Source: Apostichopus japonicus (Eukaryota > Echinodermata > Holothuroidea > Aspidochirotida > Stichopodidae). Taken from it: 64,000 nt of DNA. Each line of letters starts with the position of its first letter. The stretch's first letter is position 1. The position numbers and the translations under genes were made by a program. The notes under the pieces are model-generated. The model made no database searches and was not told the origin of the DNA. It worked only from the letters and a program-made list of their open reading frames with translations. This document shows positions 35,890 through 46,078 of this stretch, one piece after another. The stretch spans positions 12,551,501 to 12,615,500 of the forward strand of contig NC_092580.1 of assembly GCF_037975245.1 (NCBI RefSeq), read 5' to 3'.

Positions 35890-36610
35890 CAGTTACTACT
35901 GCTACTCCCTTCATGTAGAACCACAACGATTGCACCTATTGAAGTGTGATTTAAGTGCTTGGTCCAGAACTGAGATCAGAGAGATTAATAATATGGTTTG
36001 CATGTGCATCCATTTTAAGAGCTGTATCAAGATAAACTTCAAGTTTTGACTTTCTGATACGGATTTAATTGCAACTCCTTCCACCTCCAACAATACATCG
36101 GGAACATGTTTCAGGTTATGATTACTTCAATCTTGTCACCATTCAGTTTAAGTGTATTGCTTGTCATCTACTATTTGATAGCAACAAAGCAATATTCAAT
36201 ATTCTCCAAAACACATCTACTAGTAGAGATATGAATTAACAGGCTTGAATAAAAGGTAAATTTTTGTGTCATCCGTATAGAAATGGTAATTCAAGTTGTG
36301 GCTATGTACGATTGTGTACATAGTGAATAACTTGAGCCAAAGCACGGACCCCTGTGGAATGCCAAACTCTAGAGGTACTGGTTCCGAAAGTTCGATCTTA
36401 ATGCAAACTGTTTGAAATCGGTTGGACAGATATCAACTCAAACTACTTCAATGCAACATCCTGAAGTCCAAAATGTTCGTGAAGGGCATTGGTATGTAAG
36501 TGTCGCTCAAGTCGAGCATCCACAACCTTCTCCAAAAGTTTGGAGATGAAGGACCGTTTAGACAATGGCCTGAAATGTTTTAGCACTTCTGTGTCCAGAC
36601 CATTTTGAAT
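35890..36610 (-). pseudogene. Decayed LINE reverse transcriptase fragment
   Basis: The minus strand keeps, in shifting frames: F-R-P-L-S ... F-I-S-K-L-L-E-K-V-V (near 36,575-36,520); G-I-P-Q-G-S-V-L (near 36,360); Y-T-D-D-T-K-I-Y (near 36,260, from Y-A-D-D); and V-E-G-V-A-I-K-S-V-S (near 36,090). Stops, frameshifts and a deletion between the first two blocks show it is dead. It differs from the plus-strand LINE upstream. Confidence 0.75.
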
Positions 36611-36766
36611 GGGTTATGTATGTTCGTATTTCTATTCATATTTTATGAAATAGAGGGATAAATAATCATTTGTTAAATCCTTCTTTTTCTTTTCCTGGGC
36701 TCCTTCAGAGATTGTGACGTAACTGAGTACAGTTTAATCAAGTGAGAATTAACAACCTTCATCAAC

Positions 36767-38959
36767 ATGGCTACCTGGAACCCTTTCATGGAGGGTCTGA
36801 CAGAAAACTTTTTTAAGTGCCCTGTTTGTTTGGATCAATTGAATAAGCCGAAACAGTTACCATGTCTTCATCGATACTGTAACGATTGCTTGAGAACAGT
36901 TATTCAATCCAGCCATGATGGGACAATTGAATGTCCACTTTGTAAACAGCGATGTTGTATACCAGAGGATGGATTGGACGGCTTTAAGACTGATTTTCAT
37001 ATGAAGAGTATGCTCGAGTTCATAGAATTGCATAGATCATTGGAAAAGAAAGATTTGAAGCAGTGTGTGAGCTGTTCAAAGGATGTGGTATGTTCCGCCT
37101 ACTGCTTTAAATGTAGAGATTTTTTATGCGACGAATGTTACAAGGTTCATATCAGTAATAAAATGTTTACTGATCACCAACCAAGCACTCTGAAATTGGA
37201 AAATATGGCAGCTAAGAACCTGACCATGGAAAAAATAGCTGCAATGACGGAAGATCCCAGGTGCCATGCTCATATAAAAGAACGAGCCAAATTGTGCTGT
37301 TGTACATGCCAAAATGAACCGGTTTGTTTAGTCTGCACACACAGTAAGCACAAAGGTCACGATCTCATAGATGTGACTGACCTAGCCCAGAAAGAAAGGA
37401 CATTACTGAATCAGAACCTCGCTGAACTAAGCAAGCACAAGACTAAACTATACGCGTTACCCAAGAAGGTTCAAATGGCGTTAGTAAAATTGAATGAAAA
37501 TGTTACAAAAAAAACAAAGTTGTTGAAAATTCAACACGAGGAACAGGCAAAGAAAATAAAGGAAAAACTTGCCGAATGTAATGATGAATGTGGAAAAGGA
37601 GTTGCTGACATAGAAAATAGAAGAGGATGTGAAAAACGCGAAATAACTGTTAAACATGAAGAGGAAATTAACCGATTGATCATGAAACATGAAGAAATTA
37701 TGAAAAGTACCGATGTCAAATATGACCAGGAATTGGAAGAATTTAAGGAAAATCGTCAAGAAATTGAGGGTCAATTCTTAACAAAACTCTGGAAGTTAGA
37801 TAGTAATTTCAAGACCTTGACAACAGCTAAAGATCTTCATGCAAGTCAAAACAAAAACGAATGTGAAGAAATACTAAATAAATGTAAGCAACTTATTAAA
37901 CGGTTCGAAAACTTATCAGCAACGTCTTCTTCCATTCTTGCATGTAATGACGATTGGACAGACGCACAGTGTGTCCCCGACATAAGAGCAGCCAGTGAAC
38001 CTATGATCGAAGAAATGAAACAAGAATATCCAGAGTTAGAATCTTTATCTGATTTTGTCATCAGTGATATAACAAAAGTTATATCTGATGAAGTTGTTAT
38101 TACAGAAAGGGCAGAATCTGTTGTTGATGTTGCGGGAATCAAAGCTAAAGGTTACTCGATCAGCGGTATGACAAGTTGTAGCCATGGTAATATCGTTATG
38201 ACTGGTTTTGTATCAGCAAAAGAATCACACATCACTGTCACTAACATAAAAGGAGAAATATTAAATCAGAATGTTTCAAATAGGAATAAGAGATTTCGGC
38301 AGAAGGCATATCGTTACTGTTGTAATTTGCCGGGGTTCAATGTCATTACAGTTTGCATACCAGATGAAATCGGTATTTATAATATTTCTGACTCTTCTTA
38401 CCAAAAGAAGAACATCAGTGATATGGTTAAGACGTGGCCAAAGGGTAGGAATGTGTGGTCTGTTACCACGAATCCCGCCAAGAATGAAATCATTGTTGGT
38501 ACTAACAGTAGAGAAGTGTATGTATTTGATTATCAGCTGAATTACAGTCACATCATAGTACTACCTGATCAAATCAGGGAATTAGATGCTATCACTGTCC
38601 ACAATGGTAATCTTCTGATCTGTGACAATAATGGTCGTACCTTATATGCAGTTACCATGGTGACATCAGGGAGTACGGTGGTGTATAAATTAACCAAACC
38701 AAATCTAAGTGGAGCTGACTTAAAACCTGCCAGTGTGTGCATAGGCATGGGAGGGTTTATCTACATGTTATGGCATGATGATAGGCAGGTGAACACTGTG
38801 CTAACACAATACAGTCGAGATGGCCAGCAATTACTAACAACAATGTCAGTTGATGACAACGCATGGTGCATTACCACATCCATAGTAGATGGTGAGGAGA
38901 AGCTCATGATAGCCACCTTTGCAGGGAAGATGTATATATACGGACTAGTACCTGTATAG
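36767..38959 (+). CDS. TRIM-family E3 ubiquitin ligase (RBCC, NHL-like C-terminus)
   Basis: A single-exon gene of 730 residues. The RING finger is complete (C18, C21, C33, H35, C38, C41, C56, C59: C-P-V-C ... C-L-H-x-x-C ... C-P-L-C). B-box-like zinc fingers follow at about 100-128 and 166-203 (C-H-A-H ... C-L-V-C ... H-K-G-H). A long Lys/Glu-rich coiled coil spans about 205-390. The last ~290 residues form repeated beta-rich stretches like the propellers of TRIM2/3/45/56/71-type proteins. It is expected to transfer ubiquitin; substrates are unknown. An acceptor-like CTCCTTCAG lies about 60 bp upstream of the ATG, so a spliced 5' UTR is likely. The orthologue cannot be named, because echinoderms have many lineage-specific paralogues. 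Confidence 0.93.
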   Translation: MATWNPFMEGLTENFFKCPVCLDQLNKPKQLPCLHRYCNDCLRTVIQSSHDGTIECPLCKQRCCIPEDGLDGFKTDFHMKSMLEFIELHRSLEKKDLKQCVSCSKDVVCSAYCFKCRDFLCDECYKVHISNKMFTDHQPSTLKLENMAAKNLTMEKIAAMTEDPRCHAHIKERAKLCCCTCQNEPVCLVCTHSKHKGHDLIDVTDLAQKERTLLNQNLAELSKHKTKLYALPKKVQMALVKLNENVTKKTKLLKIQHEEQAKKIKEKLAECNDECGKGVADIENRRGCEKREITVKHEEEINRLIMKHEEIMKSTDVKYDQELEEFKENRQEIEGQFLTKLWKLDSNFKTLTTAKDLHASQNKNECEEILNKCKQLIKRFENLSATSSSILACNDDWTDAQCVPDIRAASEPMIEEMKQEYPELESLSDFVISDITKVISDEVVITERAESVVDVAGIKAKGYSISGMTSCSHGNIVMTGFVSAKESHITVTNIKGEILNQNVSNRNKRFRQKAYRYCCNLPGFNVITVCIPDEIGIYNISDSSYQKKNISDMVKTWPKGRNVWSVTTNPAKNEIIVGTNSREVYVFDYQLNYSHIIVLPDQIRELDAITVHNGNLLICDNNGRTLYAVTMVTSGSTVVYKLTKPNLSGADLKPASVCIGMGGFIYMLWHDDRQVNTVLTQYSRDGQQLLTTMSVDDNAWCITTSIVDGEEKLMIATFAGKMYIYGLVPV

Positions 38960-39233
38960 CGATTCATAGAAATTACATATTAAAACAAAATGATATCGCG
39001 AGTTACGATACACAGATTGGTTGTTATCGTTGCTGTTTTTGTTTTTCTGTGGCTTTTACACACATATGAAAATATTACAATCCTACTTCTTAAGAGTTAT
39101 TGTCAGCTGCATTTATAATTGGCAAATAACTAGTCCCTAAGGAGTTTATCTCCATGTCTTAATATATCCATTACAAAGACTCTTCCTATATAGGGGTTAA
39201 TTTATGTTAATATAAGTATATTCCTTTGTTATG

Positions 39234-39239
39234 AATAAA
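39234..39239 (+). terminator. Poly(A) signal for the TRIM gene
   Basis: AATAAA, 275 bp after the stop codon, the first clear signal downstream on this strand. Confidence 0.55.
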
Positions 39240-39429
39240 TACTTTTACTACAGCCTAACACATTTTCTAGACAAGGTTGGCGTATTATTCCATGGGTATA
39301 AGCAATATTGGCTTCGTGATACAATGTGGTATTATCATTGCAGATAATTTCTGGATTTCAACTCTTTCTTTATAATGTTCCTTCATTTAAAATAACCTCT
39401 TATGACATATGATATATATATTAGTTCCA

Positions 39430-40260
39430 AGTGAGCAATATTTTGGAGAAAATTGCTCAGTTGGAATAAAGTGAACAATTTAATATTTTGCGGAAAAATG
39501 TTGAATTGACGAGATTTGATAAGTTGTCAATTAAACATTTTGCAGAAAATTATTCAATTGCTCAGTTGGAATGAAGTGAACAATTGAACATTTTGCAGAA
39601 ACATGTTGAATTGACGAGATACGATAAGTTGTCAATCGAATATTTTGCAGAAAATTGCTCAATTGCTCAGTTGGAATGAAGTGAACAATTTAATATTTTG
39701 CGGAAAAATGTTGAATTGACGAGATACGATAAGTTGTCAATTACACAATTTGTAGAAAATTGTTCAATTGCTCAGTTGGAATGAAGTGAACAATTGAACA
39801 TTTTGCAGAAACATGTTGAATTGACGAGATACGATAAGTTGTCAATCGAATATTTTGCAGAAAATTGCTCAGTTGGAATGAAGTAAACAATTTAATATTT
39901 TGCGGAAAAATGTTAAATTGATGAGATTTGATAAGTTGTCAATTACACAATTTGGAGAAAATTGTTCAATTGCTCAGTTGGAATGAAGTGAACAATTGAA
40001 CATTTTGCAGAAACATGTTGAATTGACGAGATACGATAAGTTGTCAATCGAATATTTTGCAGAAAATTGCTCAATTGCTCAGTTGGAGTGAAGTGAAAAA
40101 TTTAATATTTTGCGGGAAAATGTTGAATTGACGAGATACGATAAGTTGTCAATCGAATATTTTGCAGAAAATTGCTCAATTGCTCAGTTGGAATGAAGTG
40201 AACAATTGAACATTTTGCAGAAAAATGTTCAATTTCTCAGTTAAAGCAACTGAGCAATCA
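39430..40260. repeat. ~97-105-bp tandem array
   Basis: About eight units aligned by GCTCAGTTGGAATGAAGTGA (at 39,464, 39,560, 39,665, 39,770, 39,867, 39,972, 40,077 and 40,182), so the period alternates between about 96 and 105 bp. Each unit is AT-rich, holds CAATTG palindromes and variants of ATTTTGCAGAAAATTG, and includes GAATTGACGAGATACGATAAG. It starts under 250 bp after the TRIM poly(A) signal. No coding potential. Confidence 0.9.
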
Positions 40261-40261
40261 A

Positions 40262-41640
40262 ACATTTTTCTGACTTTAGATCATATATTATTTTGTTATC
40301 TTTACAATTTACTGAAAAATGTTGACTTATTGGGGCAAAGTTTGCACTTTTAAGCTTCCGTTCTAAATAAAAGGATATGAACATACTAAAGAAAGGGTCA
40401 GATAGCTAACATGCTTCTTATGTAACCACTGTCGATGTGACATTATGTAATAAATGGAAGCTCTAGTGTATATGCAGTGTCATAATCAAAGGAGGGGTGG
40501 AGCGAAGGTCCACACCCCCCCCCTCCCAATTTTCAATCCCGTAATACAGAGTGTCCGTTCAAGATGGGACAAAGTACCTAACAGACATACGCTCAAGGGC
40601 TGGGGTGGGGAGGAGGGGGGTAAGAATATTAAGGAGACAGCAGTTGGGAACATTTTATAAAACCATAACACTACCACGAAGATGAGTTTTGCAAACTATT
40701 GTGTAGAAGTGATACATTTCGAGCCAACATGGTTGTTTTCTCCAATTTGGCAATTTTCGCCTGCGATCTGTTCTCTTTCTTGTATTGTATTCTTATGGAT
40801 ACATTAAACATTTGAACATGAAACATTCATGTTCTGGTGAACGTTAAGTTGCGAGGGCAGATATAGCGAGCGGGTTTTCATACCCTGTCCCATAAACTTT
40901 TATTTTATGGAGTTCAGGTTGTTTATGGGTTGACTGTTATTGTACTGACCATAACATTTTAGGTCAAGTGATTACCACGGTGATACACTTTATAGCGTTA
41001 ATAGCTGTGGTCAGTCGATTAGGTACCATTCGTATTGCAATGTTACGTATAATGATTTCACTGTATCATATGTCGTTTTTCCACATCTTTATTGAGAGAA
41101 GTGCCTGTATTAAGATCAAGTTCAGTCGCTAACCAATCCACAAGTTTAGTACTGCTGTTAATTTAAATTTACTTGCCTCTTAGCATTGCAGCTTGAAATC
41201 ACAAATGCACGTCTTAGACCAGACCCGCATCACTTCGCAAAGATAACTTTCGGAACCTAAGCAGTTTGTGAGTTGTTTGGTATACAGGTTTTACTATATA
41301 TACAATGACTTTAAGTTGTAACCTTGCTATGTAAGAAAATCAAATGACTTGTGATCAAAATTGAGGAGAGTTCAGTTGTGATTTGACTTTCGCTTACTTC
41401 ACATGACTTGACATCATTTGACGTACCTCACGTTACTAAAATTACTTGGTGACGACACTGGCGTGTGCGTATGTGAGTTACTTTACTCTCAATCCTTAAC
41501 TTCCTTTTCATAGGCCTAATAATCATACAAGTTGAGAAGCAAATATAACAACAGGTTATATGTCGACATCTTAGTGCGTTGTTTATTGGGTTTAATCTAT
41601 TGCACGAATATTTTGCAGTACCGAAGTCCAACAACATAAT
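40262..41640. other. Intergenic region without recognised genes
   Basis: No exon or conserved domain is seen. A C-rich run lies at 40,514-40,526 and a G-rich run at 40,605-40,620. Confidence 0.5.
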
Positions 41641-41767
41641 GTATCGTGAAACTCCAAATATATATATATATATGTATCACATAGAATGGTGGTCAATATT
41701 CACAAAGAGTGCTCTATGCCAAGGCAGAGCTAGAATATCACATAATATACTTAACTAAACTATCATC

Positions 41768-41822
41768 ATACTGCTACTCGGAGTTTCACGGGTACGGCTC
41801 GCGCACCGATCATCAGGCAACT
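41768..41822 (-). ncRNA. Second hammerhead-like motif, mirror copy
   Basis: The reverse complement of the plus-strand motif in the other palindrome arm, with the same core and pairing, facing left. A further partial piece (CGTGAAACTCC at 41,645-41,655, plus strand) suggests a third truncated copy just upstream. Confidence 0.55.
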
Positions 41823-41876
41823 GTTGCCTGATGATCGGTGCGCGAGCCGTACCCGTGAAACTCCGAGTAGCAGTAT
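41822..41876 (+). ncRNA. Hammerhead ribozyme-like motif (type I, short stem III)
   Basis: All core bases are present in order: CTGATGA (41,828-41,834), GAAA (41,857-41,860), and a GTA cleavage triplet (41,867-41,869). Stem II pairs CGG-TGCG with CGTA-(C)-CCG around a CGAGC loop. Stem III is the very short A-C-T/A-G-T pairing with a CCG loop. Stem I pairs 41,822-41,827 with 41,870-41,875, including two G-U pairs. Predicted self-cleavage lies between 41,869 and 41,870. Such minimal stem III hammerheads are known from Penelope-like elements and retrozymes. The palindrome places a second copy on the minus strand in the left arm. Confidence 0.6.
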
Positions 41877-41908
41877 GATGATAGTTTAGTTAAGTATATT
41901 ATGTGATA

Positions 41909-41931
41909 TATATATATATGTATGTATGTAT

Positions 41932-41976
<45 letters not shown>

Positions 41977-42054
41977 GTATATATATATGTATTTATGTAT
42001 GTATGTATATATATATATATATATGTATGTATATGTATGTATATGTATGTATAT
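41909..42054. repeat. TA/TATG microsatellite
   Basis: TA and TATG/TGTA repeats directly abut the palindrome. Similar tails are common at the ends of Penelope-like copies. Confidence 0.9.
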
Positions 42055-43554
42055 GAAGCGAACCGCGGATGAAATTACCGGATTTAGGGTCCTACGCTTC
42101 GAACTCATAAGTTATCAATGAGGAGGCAAGAGTTTTCTTGCGTTGAAACAACGGCTGACCTTTATTGCAAAACTCTACACAGTCATGACACATGACAATA
42201 TAAAATGGCTCTTGCACTCAAATGGCTTAAGGGTCTCTTTACTCTCTTAATTAAAACCTATCCTTACTCGGGGGAAAACCTATATCCTGCAATATGACAT
42301 TGCACTTGTACAATACAGTATAAAAATGTATAAGTGTGTATAAAGAATAATGTAAAATGAACATTATGAAATAAACTGCATAAATAATATTAAACGTTTG
42401 CCAACAGGCGAGGAATTTTACACCTTCGTAATGGCCAGCCTAGGGCAACACATGCCGCTGCAACTCATTATAGGCCTTTCCACCATACTGTTCCTAGACA
42501 GCAGGAATTTACACCTCCTGAACCCACAAACTCTCAAGAGACTTTGGCACTCCATAGCTATCTATAAAGGCTAAGATTAGAAGGACAAGCTCTTGAGACA
42601 ACTCTGTAGTGACCAACAGTAAACAATATGTTCAAGATACAAAATACAAATACAGTATACGCTCTTTACACTGCGAGCAGTACAATACAGAAATACAGGT
42701 ACAGTAAAATAATCTCTCGAAACAACTCAACTGTCAATACAGTACAATAACTTTCTGGATATAAACTCAACCTAACCGGTACTGTCACTCTACAGTATAA
42801 AGGTACACAATACTACTAGCATCCATGTGCTTAACGATACACAACCACTGATCTACACAGTATACACAACGCACCCTATAAACCCATAGGACCAAGGTCC
42901 AAATACACAACCTAACATACGTATTTTGTACAGTGAAGTACAACCTAGCCAGAGTGGCAACAATTACAACTTCGATTCAATTTATCAACAATAAGGTTAC
43001 GTACGGCAGTATAAAACAATAAAAATATGTATGACTTAATCCCTTACTATACTGGAGTCAGCTCGCTCGCGAATAACAAGACGAAAGAGACTCTTCGCTC
43101 GCGGTACAGGAGGCCCGCGGACATCAAGAATACGGCCATGGAGACTCCGTCACGCTAGTCGGCTCGCTATGGTATACAGTACATCCGCCATCTTGGGAAA
43201 CCAATGGCTTCGAGACAGAAGCCGAACCATCCAAAAACCTGAGGCATCCTGCCTCTGAGAAGGGTGACATCTCCTCACGGACTCCAGATAATAAGGATAC
43301 AGGTAAACTCTGGGCTATTGACGACCCAAGATTAATGAATATTGACAAATTATGAAAGGGATAACGAGGCGATGCCCCGGAGCTCTGCAGGGACGATGTT
43401 CGCCATACAGCAACGTATCCAGCAACAACGTATACAGCAACGCCATACAACAACTGAAGAAACACGTGTATACAACTAACGCTAACAAACTGACTGTTAC
43501 GAACTATTACATAATACATGCAAATACAACGGGTGCACACTACAAAATTTCACT

Positions 43555-43557
<3 letters not shown>
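42055..43557. other. Unassigned region, possibly non-autonomous element
   Basis: Bounded on both sides by TA microsatellites. It begins with GAAGCGAACCGCGGATG and is rich in TACAGTA-type words. Its GC content rises at 43,060-43,440, unlike the neighbouring DNA. No terminal repeats, domains or splice structure could be established. Confidence 0.35.

Positions 43558-43633
<76 letters not shown>
43558..43633. repeat. Pure (TA)n microsatellite
   Basis: Roughly 38 uninterrupted TA dinucleotides. Such a tract can extrude a cruciform. Confidence 0.97.
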
Positions 43634-43636
<3 letters not shown>

Positions 43637-44208
43637 AAGTAAATTGGTTGCAAAGTTTCACTGAACAGCCTTTTGAATACTGTACCAGTAAAGCGCTGTG
43701 TGATCTGGATATGTTTTGATATTTTTATTTCATTGTTGGAATAATTGTGAGGATATGTAACGTATATAAGCTACAGGGATTAAAATTCAAATCATGTTTT
43801 CTTTGTTGTTTCATTTCTTTATCTTTTTAAGGATAAGAATATAATATCAAGGAGAGATGTGTGGGCTATCATGCACATAGTCCTAAAATGTCATAATCAG
43901 TACCTTTACAATAAATATCGTTAACCATTGAAATTTTCCCCTTATATTCCGATCTATTATAAGTTCATTTTCACTGATAGAAATATGCCTCGTCTTTGAA
44001 AGTACTAATCCTTATACCACACACCCTACTTTTTACTTTCTAGGAAAGGTTGGCAAAGTACGTCAAGAGTAACACCAGTGACGGGAACTGACTGTATTTC
44101 CTGAGCTTGATGGGGCCAGTCGATGATAATTTGGGTTGCAAGCATATGAAGTGCAAAAGACACCTGTGGAAGTGCCGATCACGGGCAAATTTAGGGCGAA
44201 GAGGAGTA

Positions 44209-44477
44209 GGGTGTTACTAAGACGAATGGCAATTGCGTTACACATAACGAATGACAATATATTGTACACACTAAAAAATTGCGTTGACTTACTGTTTGCG
44301 ACTGTGCAGATTTTTGCGCAGAAAACCAATAACCACATTTAGTCCACTCCGTTCATCATTCTATCTCTTCTCACCACCGTCCTTCGTTGTCATTCGGTGT
44401 CATTCGCGAATGATAATTAATCCTGTACAAAGTCAATTGTCATTCGGTCATTCGCTGTCTTTCGTTTTAGTTTGTCC
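44209..44477. mobile_element. MITE with CATTCG subterminal repeats, copy 1
   Basis: A shorter relative of the element at 48,509-49,105. It starts GGGTGTTACTAAGACGAATG, ends CGTTTTAGTTTGTCC, and shares the internal ATTTTTGCGCAGAAAACCAA and GTCATTCG repeats. It lacks about 330 bp of the middle found in copy 2. Target duplications are not clear. Confidence 0.7.
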
Positions 44478-44754
44478 TGAGGGGTACATCCTCCCATTCA
44501 GGACATAAAAGATGTGGCCAAAGCCTCTATCCCGACAAATTTAGACTAGGGACATAAACCATTCCGAAAAATAAGCTTGAGACGTTAATGGTTTATTCTG
44601 AGGGCATATTATTTAGACTACTTATGTCTGAACGCAAGGCTAGGCAAAATATACTTTGGAATGTTTGTAAGGTTTAAGAGGGGTGTATGTCTTACACAAC
44701 GCAAGTGCTAACCAATGCTCCATGAGGAGTGGACTTATTCTTCCCCGACTGATT

Positions 44755-45835
44755 GCTAAAATATCCGGCTGAACTATATTTAGGTATTCCAGGCTCATTG
44801 GTCAAAAATCCAATATTATTGACCGATAAACCTGGAATATTCAGGACGAATAATCCAGATTTATCAACCGAATATGCAGGTTTTCCAAAGACAAACTTGG
44901 ATTATCGCTTAAAAAACCGAATTTTGCAGATAAAATTGAATTATCAATTGGAAAAAAACCTGGGTTTTCAGCGAAAAAACCTGGATTATCGGTTGATATT
45001 CCATGATTTTCAACGGCGAGTTCCTTCTGTCGGTCGTTACATGAATGCCTCCAAGATGTACGCCATTACAACTAAATTTTTATTTTAAACTGTGAGTGAC
45101 AAATCTTTGGTCCTGGCCCCATTACCGAAGACACAAGGAAGAGCAGTGGAACGTAATAATTTGTAAGCAATCCCAAGGAGGTTACGCAACTTTCTACACA
45201 CTGTTCAGTCTTAGGTAAATTACTCTAATGTTGACTTCTAGAAACCAACCTAAGTGGTCTGAGCATTACATATGCGGTTGCTATAGGATAGGACTGAACA
45301 TTATGTCTCCAAATGGGACCTCTATGCTAGTTTCCAGGGCATACAACAAGGGTAGTTGGTAATAATTGCCTGCTTTGCAAATCTAGGTGAAATATTTATA
45401 TATGCTTACTGAATCTCCCATTTTCGTTGCACATTAGTATTGTTGCTGCAAATTGGACAAATTCGGATGTTAAAAATTTGATAGTAACTTGTAATCTCGC
45501 GCTAGAAGCCTACTTCGATAATTATGCTTCTACGGTTGATAAACCTGGATTTACGACTGATAGACCTGGAGTATTGGAGTATCGATAAACTTATAGTCCA
45601 CGTTTATACCGATAATCCAGGTTTTTGCGTGTGATTGAATATCCAGGTTAATCAAAAATAAACTTAAATTATTGGTCGAAAATCCAAGTTTTGAATCGAT
45701 AGTCCAGATTTTTCGAGCGATAATCCAGGTTAAGAGTTGAAAAAGCTGGCTTTTCGGTTGATAAACTTGGATTTTGGTTGATATTCCAGGATTATAGGTC
45801 GATAATCTAGGTTGTTTGGAACGAAATCTGGACAA
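44755..45835. repeat. Foldback-like region with ~20-bp degenerate repeats
   Basis: At 44,800-45,015 and, in opposite orientation, 45,535-45,815, short units like AACCTGGATTATCGGTTGAT recur every 20-25 bp with much variation, separated by about 520 bp of ordinary sequence. The arrangement (inverted arms built of short tandem units) resembles the element at 26.3-28.2 kb but the repeat is unrelated. It keeps some frames open by chance. It lies just upstream of SELENOK exon 1. Confidence 0.55.
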
Positions 45836-46078
45836 TCTAATTATCAGGCATTTGGCTTGCCATACATGTCACGCATTGAACACCGCACTTCAAAATTGCG
45901 TAATCATCATGTACATTTAACTGGAATCATCGAAACACTCGCGCATAACGTTAGCATACGTCACTTTATGGTGTACATCTATACTGTAGAACGATATCGT
46001 CAAGAAAGAATCTTACCGTACATACATAGGCTAACCTACTTTCTTTCTTGTAAAGGAAGCCCGTGAGAAGGTTGAGGA

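Larger units (their letters stand above)
41736..41908. repeat. Perfect 173-bp palindrome
   Basis: 86-base arms (41,736-41,821 and 41,823-41,908) are exact reverse complements around a single base at 41,822. I compared the arms over their full length and saw no mismatch. A TA/TATG microsatellite follows the right arm, and a TA run lies about 80 bp before the left arm. Each arm contains the hammerhead-like motif listed separately. The perfect symmetry means a very recent head-to-head duplication, or a fold-back assembly artefact. Confidence 0.95.

Noticed and set aside
41736-41908. MITE explanation for the palindrome
   Set aside because: No target duplication flanks it, there is practically no spacer, and the arms carry a ribozyme core; a Penelope-type junction or an artefact fits better.
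44753-45088. 111-residue frame with repeated Asn-Leu-Asp-Tyr-Arg motifs
   Set aside because: It results from the ~20-bp degenerate DNA repeat; there is no start context, splice structure or family match.
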